64,000 bases of DNA, from contig NZ_JACJIM010000002.1 of NCBI RefSeq assembly GCF_014138435.1, positions 1 to 64,000 on the forward strand. Direction: 5' to 3'. Origin of the DNA: Methylobacterium fujisawaense (GTDB lineage: Bacteria > Pseudomonadota > Alphaproteobacteria > Rhizobiales > Beijerinckiaceae). The notes beneath the pieces are model-generated. The model was not told the origin of the DNA and did no database searches. It saw only the letters and a program-made list of their open reading frames with translations. A program made the position numbers and the translations under genes. Within the stretch, counting starts at the first letter, position 1; each line of letters begins with the position of its first letter. Positions 8,481-16,448 of the stretch are shown piece after piece.

Positions 8481-10493
8481 ATGGGCAGCCTGAAGAACAA
8501 GATCGTCAGCGCCGACGAGGCAGTCGCCATCCTGCAGGACGGTGACATGGTGGCGGTGTCGGGCTTCGTCGGCATCGGCACGCCCGACGAGCTGATCCTG
8601 GCGCTCGCACGCCGCTTCGAATCCGGCGCCGGCCCGCACGGGCTCGGTCTGATGTTCGCCGCCGCCCCCGGCGACGGCAAGGAGCGCGGCCTCAACCGGC
8701 TGGCGCTCCCGGGCCTCGTCCGCCGCGTCGTCGGCGGCCACTGGGCCCTGGTGCCGAAGCTCGGCGCCATGGCGGTCGAGGGCCTGATCGAGGCCTACAA
8801 CCTGCCGCTCGGCGTGGTCTCGCACCTCTACCGGGAGATCGCGGCCCACACGCCGGGCCACATCACCAAGGTCGGCCTGCGCACCTTCGTGGACCCGCGG
8901 CTGGAGGGCGGCAAGCTCAACGCCGTGACGCACGAGGACCTCGTCAGCGTGGTCGAGCTCGGCGGCGAATCCTGGCTCCACTACAAGGCGTTTCCCATCA
9001 ACGTCGCGCTGATCCGCGGCACCACGGCCGATCCCGCCGGCAACATCACCATGGAGCGCGAGGCGCTCACCCTCGACAACCTCGCCGCCGCCATGGCGGC
9101 GAAGAACTCGGGCGGCTTCGTCATCGCGCAGGTGGAGCGGCTGGCCGAGGCCGGCTCGCTCAACCCGCGCGAGGTGCAGGTGCCCGGCGTGCTGGTCGAT
9201 TGCGTGGTGCTCAGCCAGCCCGAGAACCACCGCCAGACCTACGGCACGCCCTACAACCACGCCTTCACGGGCCGCCAGCGGGTGCCCCTCGACCGGATCG
9301 CCCCCATGGCGCTCGATGCCCGCAAGGTCATCGCCCGGCGCTGCGCCTTCGAGTTGCCGCCGGGCGGCGTGGTCAATCTCGGCATCGGCATGCCGGAGGG
9401 CGTCGCGGCGGTCGCCGCCGAGGAGCGGGTGCTGAAATACCTGACGCTCACCGCCGAGCCCGGCGTGATCGGCGGCCTGCCGCAGGGCGGGCTCGATTTC
9501 GGCGCCGCCCTGAATCCGGCCGCGGTGCTGCACCAGAACCAGCAGTTCGATTTCTACGACGGCGGCGGCCTCGACCTCGCCTGCCTGGGCCTCGCCCAGT
9601 GCGACGCGGAGGGCAACGTCAACGTCAGCCGCTTCGGCAAGCGGCTCGCGGGCGCGGGCGGCTTCATCAACATCTCGCAGAACGCCAAGAGCCTCGTCTT
9701 CGCCGGCACCTTCACGGCCGACGGGCTCAAGGTCGCGGTGGAGGATGGCGGCATCCGGATCCTCACCGAGGGCCGCTCCCGGAAGTTCATCGCCGCGGTG
9801 GAGCAGGTGACCTTCTCGGGGGCCTACGCGGCCGAGCGCGGCCAGCCGGTGCTCTACGTGACCGAGCGCTGCGTCTTCCGGCGGACGCGGGCCGGCATGG
9901 AGCTCGTGGAGGTCGCGCCGGGCATCGACGTCGCGCGGGACATCCTGGGCCAGATGGGTTTCGCGCCCATCGTGCAGGACCCGAAACCGATGGATCCGCG
10001 CCTGTTCCGCGAGGCCGTGATGGCCCTGGAGCCCTGGCTGCTGGGCCTCTCGCTGTCGGAGCGGATCAGCTACGACCCGGAGCGCAACATCCTGTTCTCG
10101 AACCTGGAGGGTTTCCAGGTGCGGACCATCGACGACGTCGAGCTGGTGCGCCGGGAATACGAGCGCGCCTGCCAGGAGATCGGCCGCAAGGTCCACCTGA
10201 TCGCCAATTACGACGGGTTCGAGATCGACCCGACGGTGAGCGACGCCTATTTCTCGGCGATCGCCTATCTCGAGAACCGCTATTACGAGACCGCGTCGCG
10301 GTACACCACGAGCGCGTTCCTGCGATTGAAACTCGGCGCCTCGTTGGCGAGCCGCGATCTGGCTCCCCATGTGTTCGAGACCAAAGCCGAGGCGCAGGCG
10401 CGGAACACCGCCCAGAGCGTGCCCCTCAAGCCGCGCCCCGGCCTGTCCCAGCCCGACAGATCGCAGCCGCCGAAGGAACCGTTGGATGCCTGA
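8481..10493 (+). CDS. Acyl-CoA:acetate/3-ketoacid CoA-transferase with C-terminal extension
   Basis: This 670-residue family I CoA-transferase has the alpha-like and beta-like halves fused, as in propionate CoA-transferase. The first half begins with KNKIVSADEAVAILQDGD and the second at about residue 284 (DARKVIARRCAFELPPGG). Glu326 in LTLTAEPGVIGG is the expected residue for the glutamyl-CoA intermediate. The catalytic body ends near residue 520. About 150 further residues form an extra domain (RISYDPERNILFSNLEGFQV, then YDGFEIDPTVSDAYFSAIAY) and a disordered Pro-rich tail. Its place after phaC suggests that it activates a hydroxy acid, such as 4-hydroxybutyrate, for polymerisation. It overlaps the next gene by 8 bp. 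Confidence 0.87.
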   Translation: MGSLKNKIVSADEAVAILQDGDMVAVSGFVGIGTPDELILALARRFESGAGPHGLGLMFAAAPGDGKERGLNRLALPGLVRRVVGGHWALVPKLGAMAVEGLIEAYNLPLGVVSHLYREIAAHTPGHITKVGLRTFVDPRLEGGKLNAVTHEDLVSVVELGGESWLHYKAFPINVALIRGTTADPAGNITMEREALTLDNLAAAMAAKNSGGFVIAQVERLAEAGSLNPREVQVPGVLVDCVVLSQPENHRQTYGTPYNHAFTGRQRVPLDRIAPMALDARKVIARRCAFELPPGGVVNLGIGMPEGVAAVAAEERVLKYLTLTAEPGVIGGLPQGGLDFGAALNPAAVLHQNQQFDFYDGGGLDLACLGLAQCDAEGNVNVSRFGKRLAGAGGFINISQNAKSLVFAGTFTADGLKVAVEDGGIRILTEGRSRKFIAAVEQVTFSGAYAAERGQPVLYVTERCVFRRTRAGMELVEVAPGIDVARDILGQMGFAPIVQDPKPMDPRLFREAVMALEPWLLGLSLSERISYDPERNILFSNLEGFQVRTIDDVELVRREYERACQEIGRKVHLIANYDGFEIDPTVSDAYFSAIAYLENRYYETASRYTTSAFLRLKLGASLASRDLAPHVFETKAEAQARNTAQSVPLKPRPGLSQPDRSQPPKEPLDA

Positions 10494-11958
10494 GTTCGAG
10501 ACCCCCGCCCTGATGGACCGCGCCCTGCTGGTCGATGCCTGCCTGATCGGCGGCACATGGTCGAAGGCCGGCTCCGGCAGCATCGACGTCACCAACCCGG
10601 CGACCGGCGCCCTGATCGCCCGGGTGCCGAATGCCGGCGCCGCTGAGACGGCCCAGGCGATCAAGGCCGCCCACGCGGCCTACCCGGCTTGGCGCGCCAA
10701 GACCGCCAACGAGCGCGCCGTGCTGCTGCGCAAGCTCGCGGCGCTCGTTACCGAGCATCAGGAGGACCTCGCCCAGATCCTCACGGCCGAGCAGGGCAAG
10801 TCACTGACCGAGTCCCGCGGCGAGGTCGCCATGTCGGCCGCCTACGTGCTGTGGTTCGCGGAAGAGGCGCGCCGCGTCTACGGCGACGTGGTCCCCTCCC
10901 CCTGGGGCGACCGCAAGATCCTCGTCACCAAGGAGCCGGTCGGCGTCGTTGCGGCGATCACGCCGTGGAACTTCCCGTCCTCGATGATCGCCCGCAAGAT
11001 CGCCCCGGCTCTGGCCGCCGGCTGCCCGATCGTGATCAAGCCCGCCTCGCAGACCCCGCTCTCGGGCCTCGCCTGGGGCGTCCTGTGCGAGCGCGCCGGC
11101 TTCCCCGCCGGCACGGTCTCGATCCTCACCGGCTCGGCCCGCGCCATCGGCGCCGAGATGACCGGCAATCCGCTCGTCAAGAAGATCACGTTCACGGGCT
11201 CCACCGAGGTCGGCAAGGTGCTGCTGGAGCAGGCCGCCCACACGGTGAAGAAGGTCTCGATGGAGCTGGGCGGCAACGCACCCTTCATCGTGTTCGACGA
11301 CGCCGACCTCGACAAGGCGGTGGCCGGCGCGATGCTCGCCAAGTACCGCAATTCCGGCCAGACCTGCATCTGCACCAACCGCTTCCTGGTGCAGGACGGC
11401 ATCTACGACGCCTTCGCGGAGAAGATGGCCGAGGCGGCCAACCGCCTGAAGGTCGGCAACGGCGTCGAGGACGGCGTCGCCCAGGGGCCGCTGATCGACA
11501 TGGCCGCGGTGGAGAAGACCGAGGCGCATATCCGCGACGCGCTCGAGAAGGGCGGCCGGGTGATCGCGGGCGGCCACCGGCACGCGCTCGGCGGCCAGTT
11601 CTTCGAGCCCACCGTGATCACCGGCGCCACGCCCGCCATGGCGGTGGCCCGGGAGGAGACCTTCGGGCCGCTGGCGCCGCTGTTCCGGTTCCGCGACGAG
11701 GCCGAGGCGATCCGCATGGCCAACGACACCGAGTACGGGCTCGCCTGCTATTTCTACACCCGCGACCTCGGCCGCACCTTCCGGGTCGCGGAGGCGCTGG
11801 AATACGGGATGGTCGGGATCAACGAGGGGATCATCACCACCGAGGTGGCGCCCTTCGGCGGCGTGAAGGAATCCGGCCTCGGCCGTGAGGGCTCGTACCA
11901 GGGCATCGAGGATTACCTGAACACCAAGTACCTCTGCGTGGGCGGCCTCGGCGCGTAG
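10486..11958 (+). CDS. NAD(P)-dependent succinate-semialdehyde dehydrogenase
   Basis: This is a full-length 490-residue aldehyde dehydrogenase of the succinate-semialdehyde/glutarate-semialdehyde class. Catalytic Cys294 lies in NSGQTCICTNR and the general base Glu260 in MELGGNAPF. The signature IKPASQTPLSGLAW is typical of SSADH. The ATG at 10486 is preceded by GAAGGAAC and overlaps the CoA-transferase stop, so translation is probably coupled. It oxidises succinate semialdehyde to succinate. Together with the ThDP enzyme it would reproduce the cyanobacterial two-step bypass of 2-oxoglutarate dehydrogenase, while the alcohol dehydrogenase sends the same aldehyde to 4-hydroxybutyrate. The substrate call rests on family motifs and context. 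Confidence 0.88.
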   Translation: MPEFETPALMDRALLVDACLIGGTWSKAGSGSIDVTNPATGALIARVPNAGAAETAQAIKAAHAAYPAWRAKTANERAVLLRKLAALVTEHQEDLAQILTAEQGKSLTESRGEVAMSAAYVLWFAEEARRVYGDVVPSPWGDRKILVTKEPVGVVAAITPWNFPSSMIARKIAPALAAGCPIVIKPASQTPLSGLAWGVLCERAGFPAGTVSILTGSARAIGAEMTGNPLVKKITFTGSTEVGKVLLEQAAHTVKKVSMELGGNAPFIVFDDADLDKAVAGAMLAKYRNSGQTCICTNRFLVQDGIYDAFAEKMAEAANRLKVGNGVEDGVAQGPLIDMAAVEKTEAHIRDALEKGGRVIAGGHRHALGGQFFEPTVITGATPAMAVAREETFGPLAPLFRFRDEAEAIRMANDTEYGLACYFYTRDLGRTFRVAEALEYGMVGINEGIITTEVAPFGGVKESGLGREGSYQGIEDYLNTKYLCVGGLGA

Positions 11959-11994
11959 GGCCGGGCCCACGTCGACCCGGATCGGGGCCTGATT

Positions 11995-12026
11995 GGTTCT
12001 CCCTCCCCCGCGGAGGAGGGAGAACC
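11995..12026. terminator. Bidirectional hairpin between convergent genes
   Basis: GGTTCTCCCTCC and GGAGGGAGAACC form a perfect 12-bp stem around an 8-nt loop. It lies 36 bp after the SSADH stop and 8 bp beyond the stop of the opposing small secreted protein gene, so it can end both transcripts. There is no long T-run on either side. Confidence 0.65.
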
Positions 12027-12034
12027 GGTGCGTC

Positions 12035-12322
12035 TTACTTCCCGCTCGGCGCCGCGCCGCTGCCCGTGGCGCCGTTGCCCGAGCTGCTGCCGGCGGGCGC
12101 GCCCGGGGTGCTGACGCGCGGGCCGCCGCTGGTGCCGGGTGCCATGCCGGCGCCGGTAGAGCCGGTGCTCTCCATGGAGCCGGCTCCCGTCCCGGTGCCG
12201 CCCACCGCGCCGGACTTGTTGACGTTGCCCTGGTTGGCGCCGCCGGTCTGGGGGGCCTGAGCCAGCGCCGCGCCGGACGTGGCGAGCACGAGGGATGTGG
12301 CGAGGGCGAGGATCGTCTTCAT
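12035..12322 (-). CDS. Small secreted Gly/Ser/Thr-rich protein
   Basis: This 95-residue protein has a clear Sec signal peptide (MKTILALATSLVLATSGAA, then LAQA, cleavage near residue 24). The mature part is about 70 residues of Gly, Ser, Thr, Ala and Pro with no Cys, probably disordered. The start follows CAGGAGT; an ATG five codons upstream is less well placed. The composition resembles the 91-residue protein at 51265-51540. It is exported to the periplasm or beyond; the function is unknown. Confidence 0.7.
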   Translation of the reverse strand: MKTILALATSLVLATSGAALAQAPQTGGANQGNVNKSGAVGGTGTGAGSMESTGSTGAGMAPGTSGGPRVSTPGAPAGSSSGNGATGSGAAPSGK

Positions 12323-12388
12323 GGGGACTCCTGACAATGGTGGGTCGTGTCAGGGCAACCCGGCGGCGCCGGGAATGTTCGGTCGCCT

Positions 12389-13315
12389 TTAGCGGGCGAG
12401 CGCCTCCCGCCACGCCGTCCAGGGCCAGCGCAGGGCCTCCCCGCCCGCCGACGGCGCGATCGACACCGTCGCGGTCCGGCCGCTGACCAGCCGCGGGTCC
12501 GCCGGGCCGCCGTCGAGGGTGATCCGCACGGGGATGCGCTGGGCCAGCCGCACCCACGAGAAAGTCGGGTTGACGTTCGCCAGCAGGTTGGTGGCGTCGC
12601 TGCGGCCGGTCTCGCCGATGCCCCCCGCGATGCTCGCCACGCGGCCCGTGAGCACGCCGTCCTCGCCCATCAGCTGGACGGTGACCGGCGCGCCGACGCG
12701 GATGCGCGGCAGCTTGGTCTCCTCGAAATAGCCCTCGATCCGGACGGTGTCGCGGTCGATCAGCGCCATGACCCCGCGGCCCGTGGTGACGTAGGCGCCC
12801 GGACGCAGCTCCATGTTGGTGATCCGGCCGTTGACCGAGGCCCGCACCGCCGAGCGTTCCAGGTTGAGCTTGGCAAGGTCGCGGTCGGCCAGGGCCTGCT
12901 CGTAGGCCGCCTGGGCGGACAGGTCGGCGGCCTTGGTGGCCTCGACCTTCTGCTGCGAGACGGCCGCGTCGGAGAGCTTGCTGTAGCGGGCATAGTCGGC
13001 GGCGGTCTGCTCGGCGGTGGCCTTGCGGCCCTCCACCATCGCCTCCGCCTGCCGCAGCCCGATGCGGAACCGGTCCGGATCGATGCGGAACAGGACGTCG
13101 CCCTTCCGCACGACCTGATTGTCCTCCACCAGCACCTCGGTGACGAGGCCGGACACGTCGGGGGCCACCGCCACGACGTCGGCGCGCACGCGCCCGTCCC
13201 GGGTCCAGGGGGCATCCATGTAGTAATCCCACAGGCCGAGGCCGACGATCAGCGCCGCGGCGACCACGCCGAGGGTGACCAGGAGGCGGCCGAGGACGGA
13301 GAACAGGGCGGTCAT
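12389..13315 (-). CDS. HlyD-family membrane fusion protein of a FUSC efflux system (AaeA-like)
   Basis: This periplasmic adaptor has 308 residues. A single N-terminal membrane anchor (residues 8-28) is followed by the lipoyl half-motif APWTRDGRVRADVVAVAPDV, an alpha-helical hairpin of about 70 residues, the second lipoyl half (RITNMELRPGAYVTTG) and a beta-barrel domain. The fold and gene order (adaptor, DUF1656 protein, FUSC permease) match aromatic acid efflux AaeXAB systems. Its start overlaps the DUF1656 stop by 4 bp. It probably links the FUSC permease to the outer face of the envelope; no outer-membrane factor gene is nearby. Confidence 0.9.
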   Translation of the reverse strand: MTALFSVLGRLLVTLGVVAAALIVGLGLWDYYMDAPWTRDGRVRADVVAVAPDVSGLVTEVLVEDNQVVRKGDVLFRIDPDRFRIGLRQAEAMVEGRKATAEQTAADYARYSKLSDAAVSQQKVEATKAADLSAQAAYEQALADRDLAKLNLERSAVRASVNGRITNMELRPGAYVTTGRGVMALIDRDTVRIEGYFEETKLPRIRVGAPVTVQLMGEDGVLTGRVASIAGGIGETGRSDATNLLANVNPTFSWVRLAQRIPVRITLDGGPADPRLVSGRTATVSIAPSAGGEALRWPWTAWREALAR

Positions 13316-13521
13316 TGCAGGGTCCGGTGGGCGAGGGTCACGACGCCGCCGAGCAGGACGACGTAGAGGGCGAGGTCGAAGAGCGGCCGGTGCCAGACGA
13401 GGCGGTAGAAGCCGGTCGCCGACAGGAGACGGCGGAGCGGCAGGCTGAGCGCGAAGGCGATGGCCATCCAGAGCGCGAGGCCCGGCACGAACACGCCGTA
13501 GAGGTCGATCTCGCCCATCAT
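13312..13521 (-). CDS. DUF1656 (AaeX-like) small membrane protein
   Basis: This 69-residue inner-membrane protein has two predicted membrane helices (about 8-25 and 46-63) and the typical N-terminus GEIDLYGVFVPGL. DUF1656 proteins are obligate small partners of FUSC/HlyD efflux operons. It overlaps the gene on each side by 4 bp, so all three are almost certainly translated together. Two adjacent ATG codons (13521 and 13518) are both possible starts. Confidence 0.88.
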   Translation of the reverse strand: MMGEIDLYGVFVPGLALWMAIAFALSLPLRRLLSATGFYRLVWHRPLFDLALYVVLLGGVVTLAHRTLQ

Positions 13522-15569
13522 GCCGCCATCTCCCGGTCGTCCCGCGCGGGGGGCGCCGCCCGGTAGGCCGGCGCGTCGGGGAAGAGCCCGCGGCGCAGGC
13601 CGGTGAGTCCGATCAGGGCGGCCCGGCGTTCCGGCGCGGGGGCCGCATCCGCGACGGCGTCAAGCCCGTCGTCCAGCGCCGCCAGGAGCGCCGAATCCGG
13701 TCGGCCGGTCCGGCCGCGGAGCTGGCGCGCCGCCAGCGCGAGGGCCCGGTCGACGGCGGTCCGGGGCGGACCCGTCAGCCGCCGGCGCACCCGACGGACC
13801 TCCACGAGGTTGATGCCCACCCGGACATCGGCCAGCAGGTCGCCCACGGAAGCCGACGTCTCGGCCGGCAGCGTCGCCAGCCGCGGGGCGATCAGCCCGA
13901 TGCGGTCGAGCATCAGGGCGGCGAGTTCGAGGCCGTGGCCGGTGCCGCGCCCGTCCGCGGCGGCTGCGAGGCTCTGCCGGTTGATCCGCACGAGCCGCCG
14001 GGCGCTCCAGCCGGCGCCCACCGAGCGGATCAGCCGGGTGACCACCGCCCCGACCCACATGCCCACCACCGAGGCGATCACCCCGTTGGCGAAGGGCGCG
14101 AAGTCGCCGCTGTAGCCGTTCTGGAGCGCCAGAAGCGTCGCGCCGTTCAGCGCCGCGCCCATGCCCATCGGGGCGGTGCGCGGCTGCGTCATCATCAGGC
14201 CGCACAGGATCAGGGCCGGCGCGAGCGCCAGGGCCAGCATCTCGAAGGAGGTGGCGAGGGGCAGCACGGCGAACAGGTAGAAGCCCGCGCCGAGGGCGCC
14301 GACGAGCGCCGAGTTGGTGAAGCTCAGGATCTGCGGCGCGGGATCATCCTGCGCGGCGAACAGGCAGCAGGCGACCGCGCCCATCATCGGCGCCGCGGAT
14401 CCGTCGGGCCAGCCGGTGGCGATCCAGATCGCACAGCAGACCAGCAGGCCCACGAACACCCCGAAGGCCGAGAACGCCGCCAGCCCATGGTCGCGGTGGC
14501 GGATGGACCGGACCCGGGCCGTGTAGGCGAAGGCGAGCGGCGCCCGCGGCGGCGTCCCGGCGGCAAGGTGGCCACGGAGTGCCCGCAGGTCCTGCCGTAG
14601 GTCGATGACGTCGCGCAGGCGTGCCGCGAGGCTCGCGAGCAGCAGCGTGGTCCAGTCCGGATTCCGGCCGAGGGTCGGCTCGAACCCGTCGATCCGGCCG
14701 CGCAGATGCGCGGCGCGCTCCGGATCATCCGCCTCGTCGGCGAGCCAGACGGCGAGGTCCGACAGGAACGACCGGACCCGCGCCGGCAGCGCGCCCGCCC
14801 GCTCCAAGGTCTCGACGCGATCCGCCACGGCGGCGACGATCGGCAGGACCATCAGCATGTGCTGCCGGAGCGGCGCGAAGGCCTCCGCGGCGCGCTCTGC
14901 ACCCGTCGCTTCGTTGCGCAGGGCGAGGCCGAGGGCATCGAGGCCGAGGGCGTCCGAGGCGAGGCGCAGGCGCCGGCCCTGGCTCGTCCCGGAAGCCTCC
15001 GGTGCCCGGGCCGCCGCGAGGGCACCCTGGATCCACGCACGGGCTTCCGCCAGCCAGAGATTCAGACGCCCGACGATCAGGGGGGCCGCCGATTGCGGCA
15101 GGATCAGCGTGGCGGCGAGGCTGGCGCAGAGGATCCCCAGGGAGATCTCCTCGGCCCGCGCCACGGCGGTGTCGAAGATCGCCCCGGGATCCTCGACGGC
15201 GGGGAAGCCGATCAGCGCCGCCGTGTAGCCGGCGAGCATCGGCAGGTAGCTCGCCGGGGTACGATCGAGGAGCGAGACGTAGAGGCAGAGCGCGACCCAG
15301 AGGGCCACCGCGAGGCTCAGCAGGATCGGCTCGTTGACGAGGTTCGGCACCAGCACGACGCTCACCGCCGCGCCGAGCACCGTGCCGCCGACGCGGTAGA
15401 CGGCCTTCGCGCGCGTCGCGCCCGAGAGGACCTGGCTGGTGATGTAGACGGTGCCCACCGCCCAGTAGGGCCGCGGCAGGTCGATCCAGAGCGCGAGGAA
15501 CAGGGCGAGCATCGCCGCCGCGTAGGTCTTCAGCGCGAACGCCCAGTCGCGCCATCCGGGAAGGGTCAC
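13518..15569 (-). CDS. FUSC-family efflux permease (AaeB-like)
   Basis: This 683-residue inner-membrane transporter has the duplicated FUSC architecture. One bundle of about six membrane helices lies at the N-terminus (from DWAFALKTYAAAMLALFLAL to about residue 165), then a soluble helical region, a second bundle from about residue 355 to 510, and a cytosolic tail. IDLPRPYWAVGTVYI is the conserved N-terminal signature. By analogy with AaeB it exports aromatic carboxylic acids or similar weak acids, but the substrate here is unknown. It overlaps the MarR gene stop by 4 bp, so the regulator heads the operon. Confidence 0.9.
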   Translation of the reverse strand: MTLPGWRDWAFALKTYAAAMLALFLALWIDLPRPYWAVGTVYITSQVLSGATRAKAVYRVGGTVLGAAVSVVLVPNLVNEPILLSLAVALWVALCLYVSLLDRTPASYLPMLAGYTAALIGFPAVEDPGAIFDTAVARAEEISLGILCASLAATLILPQSAAPLIVGRLNLWLAEARAWIQGALAAARAPEASGTSQGRRLRLASDALGLDALGLALRNEATGAERAAEAFAPLRQHMLMVLPIVAAVADRVETLERAGALPARVRSFLSDLAVWLADEADDPERAAHLRGRIDGFEPTLGRNPDWTTLLLASLAARLRDVIDLRQDLRALRGHLAAGTPPRAPLAFAYTARVRSIRHRDHGLAAFSAFGVFVGLLVCCAIWIATGWPDGSAAPMMGAVACCLFAAQDDPAPQILSFTNSALVGALGAGFYLFAVLPLATSFEMLALALAPALILCGLMMTQPRTAPMGMGAALNGATLLALQNGYSGDFAPFANGVIASVVGMWVGAVVTRLIRSVGAGWSARRLVRINRQSLAAAADGRGTGHGLELAALMLDRIGLIAPRLATLPAETSASVGDLLADVRVGINLVEVRRVRRRLTGPPRTAVDRALALAARQLRGRTGRPDSALLAALDDGLDAVADAAPAPERRAALIGLTGLRRGLFPDAPAYRAAPPARDDREMAA

Positions 15570-16057
15570 GACGCCGGCTCCAGCTCGGGGGCGGCCGCGG
15601 CGGCCTCCCGCCCGTAGCGCTGGAGCGCCGCGAAGACCCGCAGGCTCGCTTCGAGATCGGCGTCGTCGACCTCAGCGAAGACCCGCGCGCGCAGGGTCGA
15701 GAGCGCCGCCTCGATCTCCTCGAAGACCTGCCGTCCGCGCGGGGTCAGACCCAGCACCTTGGCGCGGCGGTCGGAGGGATCCTCGCGGCGGACCACCAGC
15801 CCGGCGACGGCGAGCTGGTCGAGGAGGCGGACCAGCGAGGGGCCTTCGATGCCGACGGCCTCCGCCAGGACGTTCTGGCGCGGTTCCTCTTCCATCCGAC
15901 CGATGATGATCAGCGGGTGCGCGGTGGCGTCGGACAGGCCATGCGCCTCCGCGACATTGTTGGCGGCGCGCCGCCAGTGGCGTCCCGTCGTCAGCAACGC
16001 GTGCGTGATGGCCTGCTGCAGCCGCTCGCGCGTCCTGGGATCGTCGATGTCGGTCAC
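15566..16057 (-). CDS. MarR-family transcriptional regulator
   Basis: This is a MarR regulator of 163 residues if it starts at the GTG at 16057. The winged helix-turn-helix is at about residues 55-115, with PSLVRLLDQLAVAGLVVRRE then DPSDRRAKVLGLTPRG, where DxRD/R-K is the wing. A TTG at 16102 would add 15 residues without family-like sequence, so I prefer the GTG. It is the first gene of the efflux operon and probably represses it until a phenolic or aromatic acid binds, as for related regulators. That regulation is inference from operon position. Confidence 0.85.
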   Translation of the reverse strand: MTDIDDPRTRERLQQAITHALLTTGRHWRRAANNVAEAHGLSDATAHPLIIIGRMEEEPRQNVLAEAVGIEGPSLVRLLDQLAVAGLVVRREDPSDRRAKVLGLTPRGRQVFEEIEAALSTLRARVFAEVDDADLEASLRVFAALQRYGREAAAAAPELEPAS

Positions 16058-16100
16058 GGTCTGATCGCCCGCCGCGAGGACCCAGCGAAGACGCCGGATC

Positions 16101-16146
16101 AATCAGTTCACATACTGATAGATAGCATCATATCGATTTGGATAGG
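16101..16146 (-). promoter_or_regulatory. AT-rich promoter/operator candidate of the MarR-efflux operon
   Basis: A sharp AT-rich patch lies directly upstream of the MarR gene. It holds two small dyads: CAGTTCACATACTG (16104-16117) and TATC-GATTTG-GATA (16131-16144). MarR proteins usually bind such dyads over their own promoter. The arms are short and no box was verified. Confidence 0.35.
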
Positions 16147-16289
16147 GTGACATCGTGGTCGGTCAGGGTTGCGGGCAACGAATGGGCACGTCCCTCGTCG
16201 CGGGAGTGTGCAGCGTCAGCGGAATGCAGCTCAGGGTCCGGCACGCACGTGTGCGGAACGGTGAGCGGGCCACTCCATCCCGCCCCTTC

Positions 16290-16398
16290 ACCCTGAGGTG
16301 CCCGCGCCAGCGGGGCTCGAAGGCGGGCTCCGGGGATCGCGCGGCTGGCTGGAGCCCGCCTTCGAGGCCTCCGTTGCGCTCCGGCACCTCAGGATGAG
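16290..16398. repeat. Dispersed repeat with CCTGAGG...CCTCAGGATGAGG ends, copy 1
   Basis: The element begins ACCCTGAGGTGCC and ends GGCACCTCAGGATGAGG, which are inverted copies. Inside, CTCGAAGGCGGGCTCC pairs with GGAGCCCGCCTTCGAG, giving a long hairpin. A related copy lies at 19359-19463. The rest of the gap between the response regulator and the MarR gene (16147-16289 and 16399-16448) holds nothing recognisable. Confidence 0.65.
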
Positions 16399-16448
16399 GT
16401 GGAGCGGGGGGCGCCGATCAGAGGCGTCGCGGTCTCGCAGCCGCGCCG

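Noticed and set aside
16147-16448. CRISPR-like or tandem array in the repetitive gap
   Set aside because: The repeated words are inverted copies within one palindromic element, not regularly spaced direct repeats with spacers.
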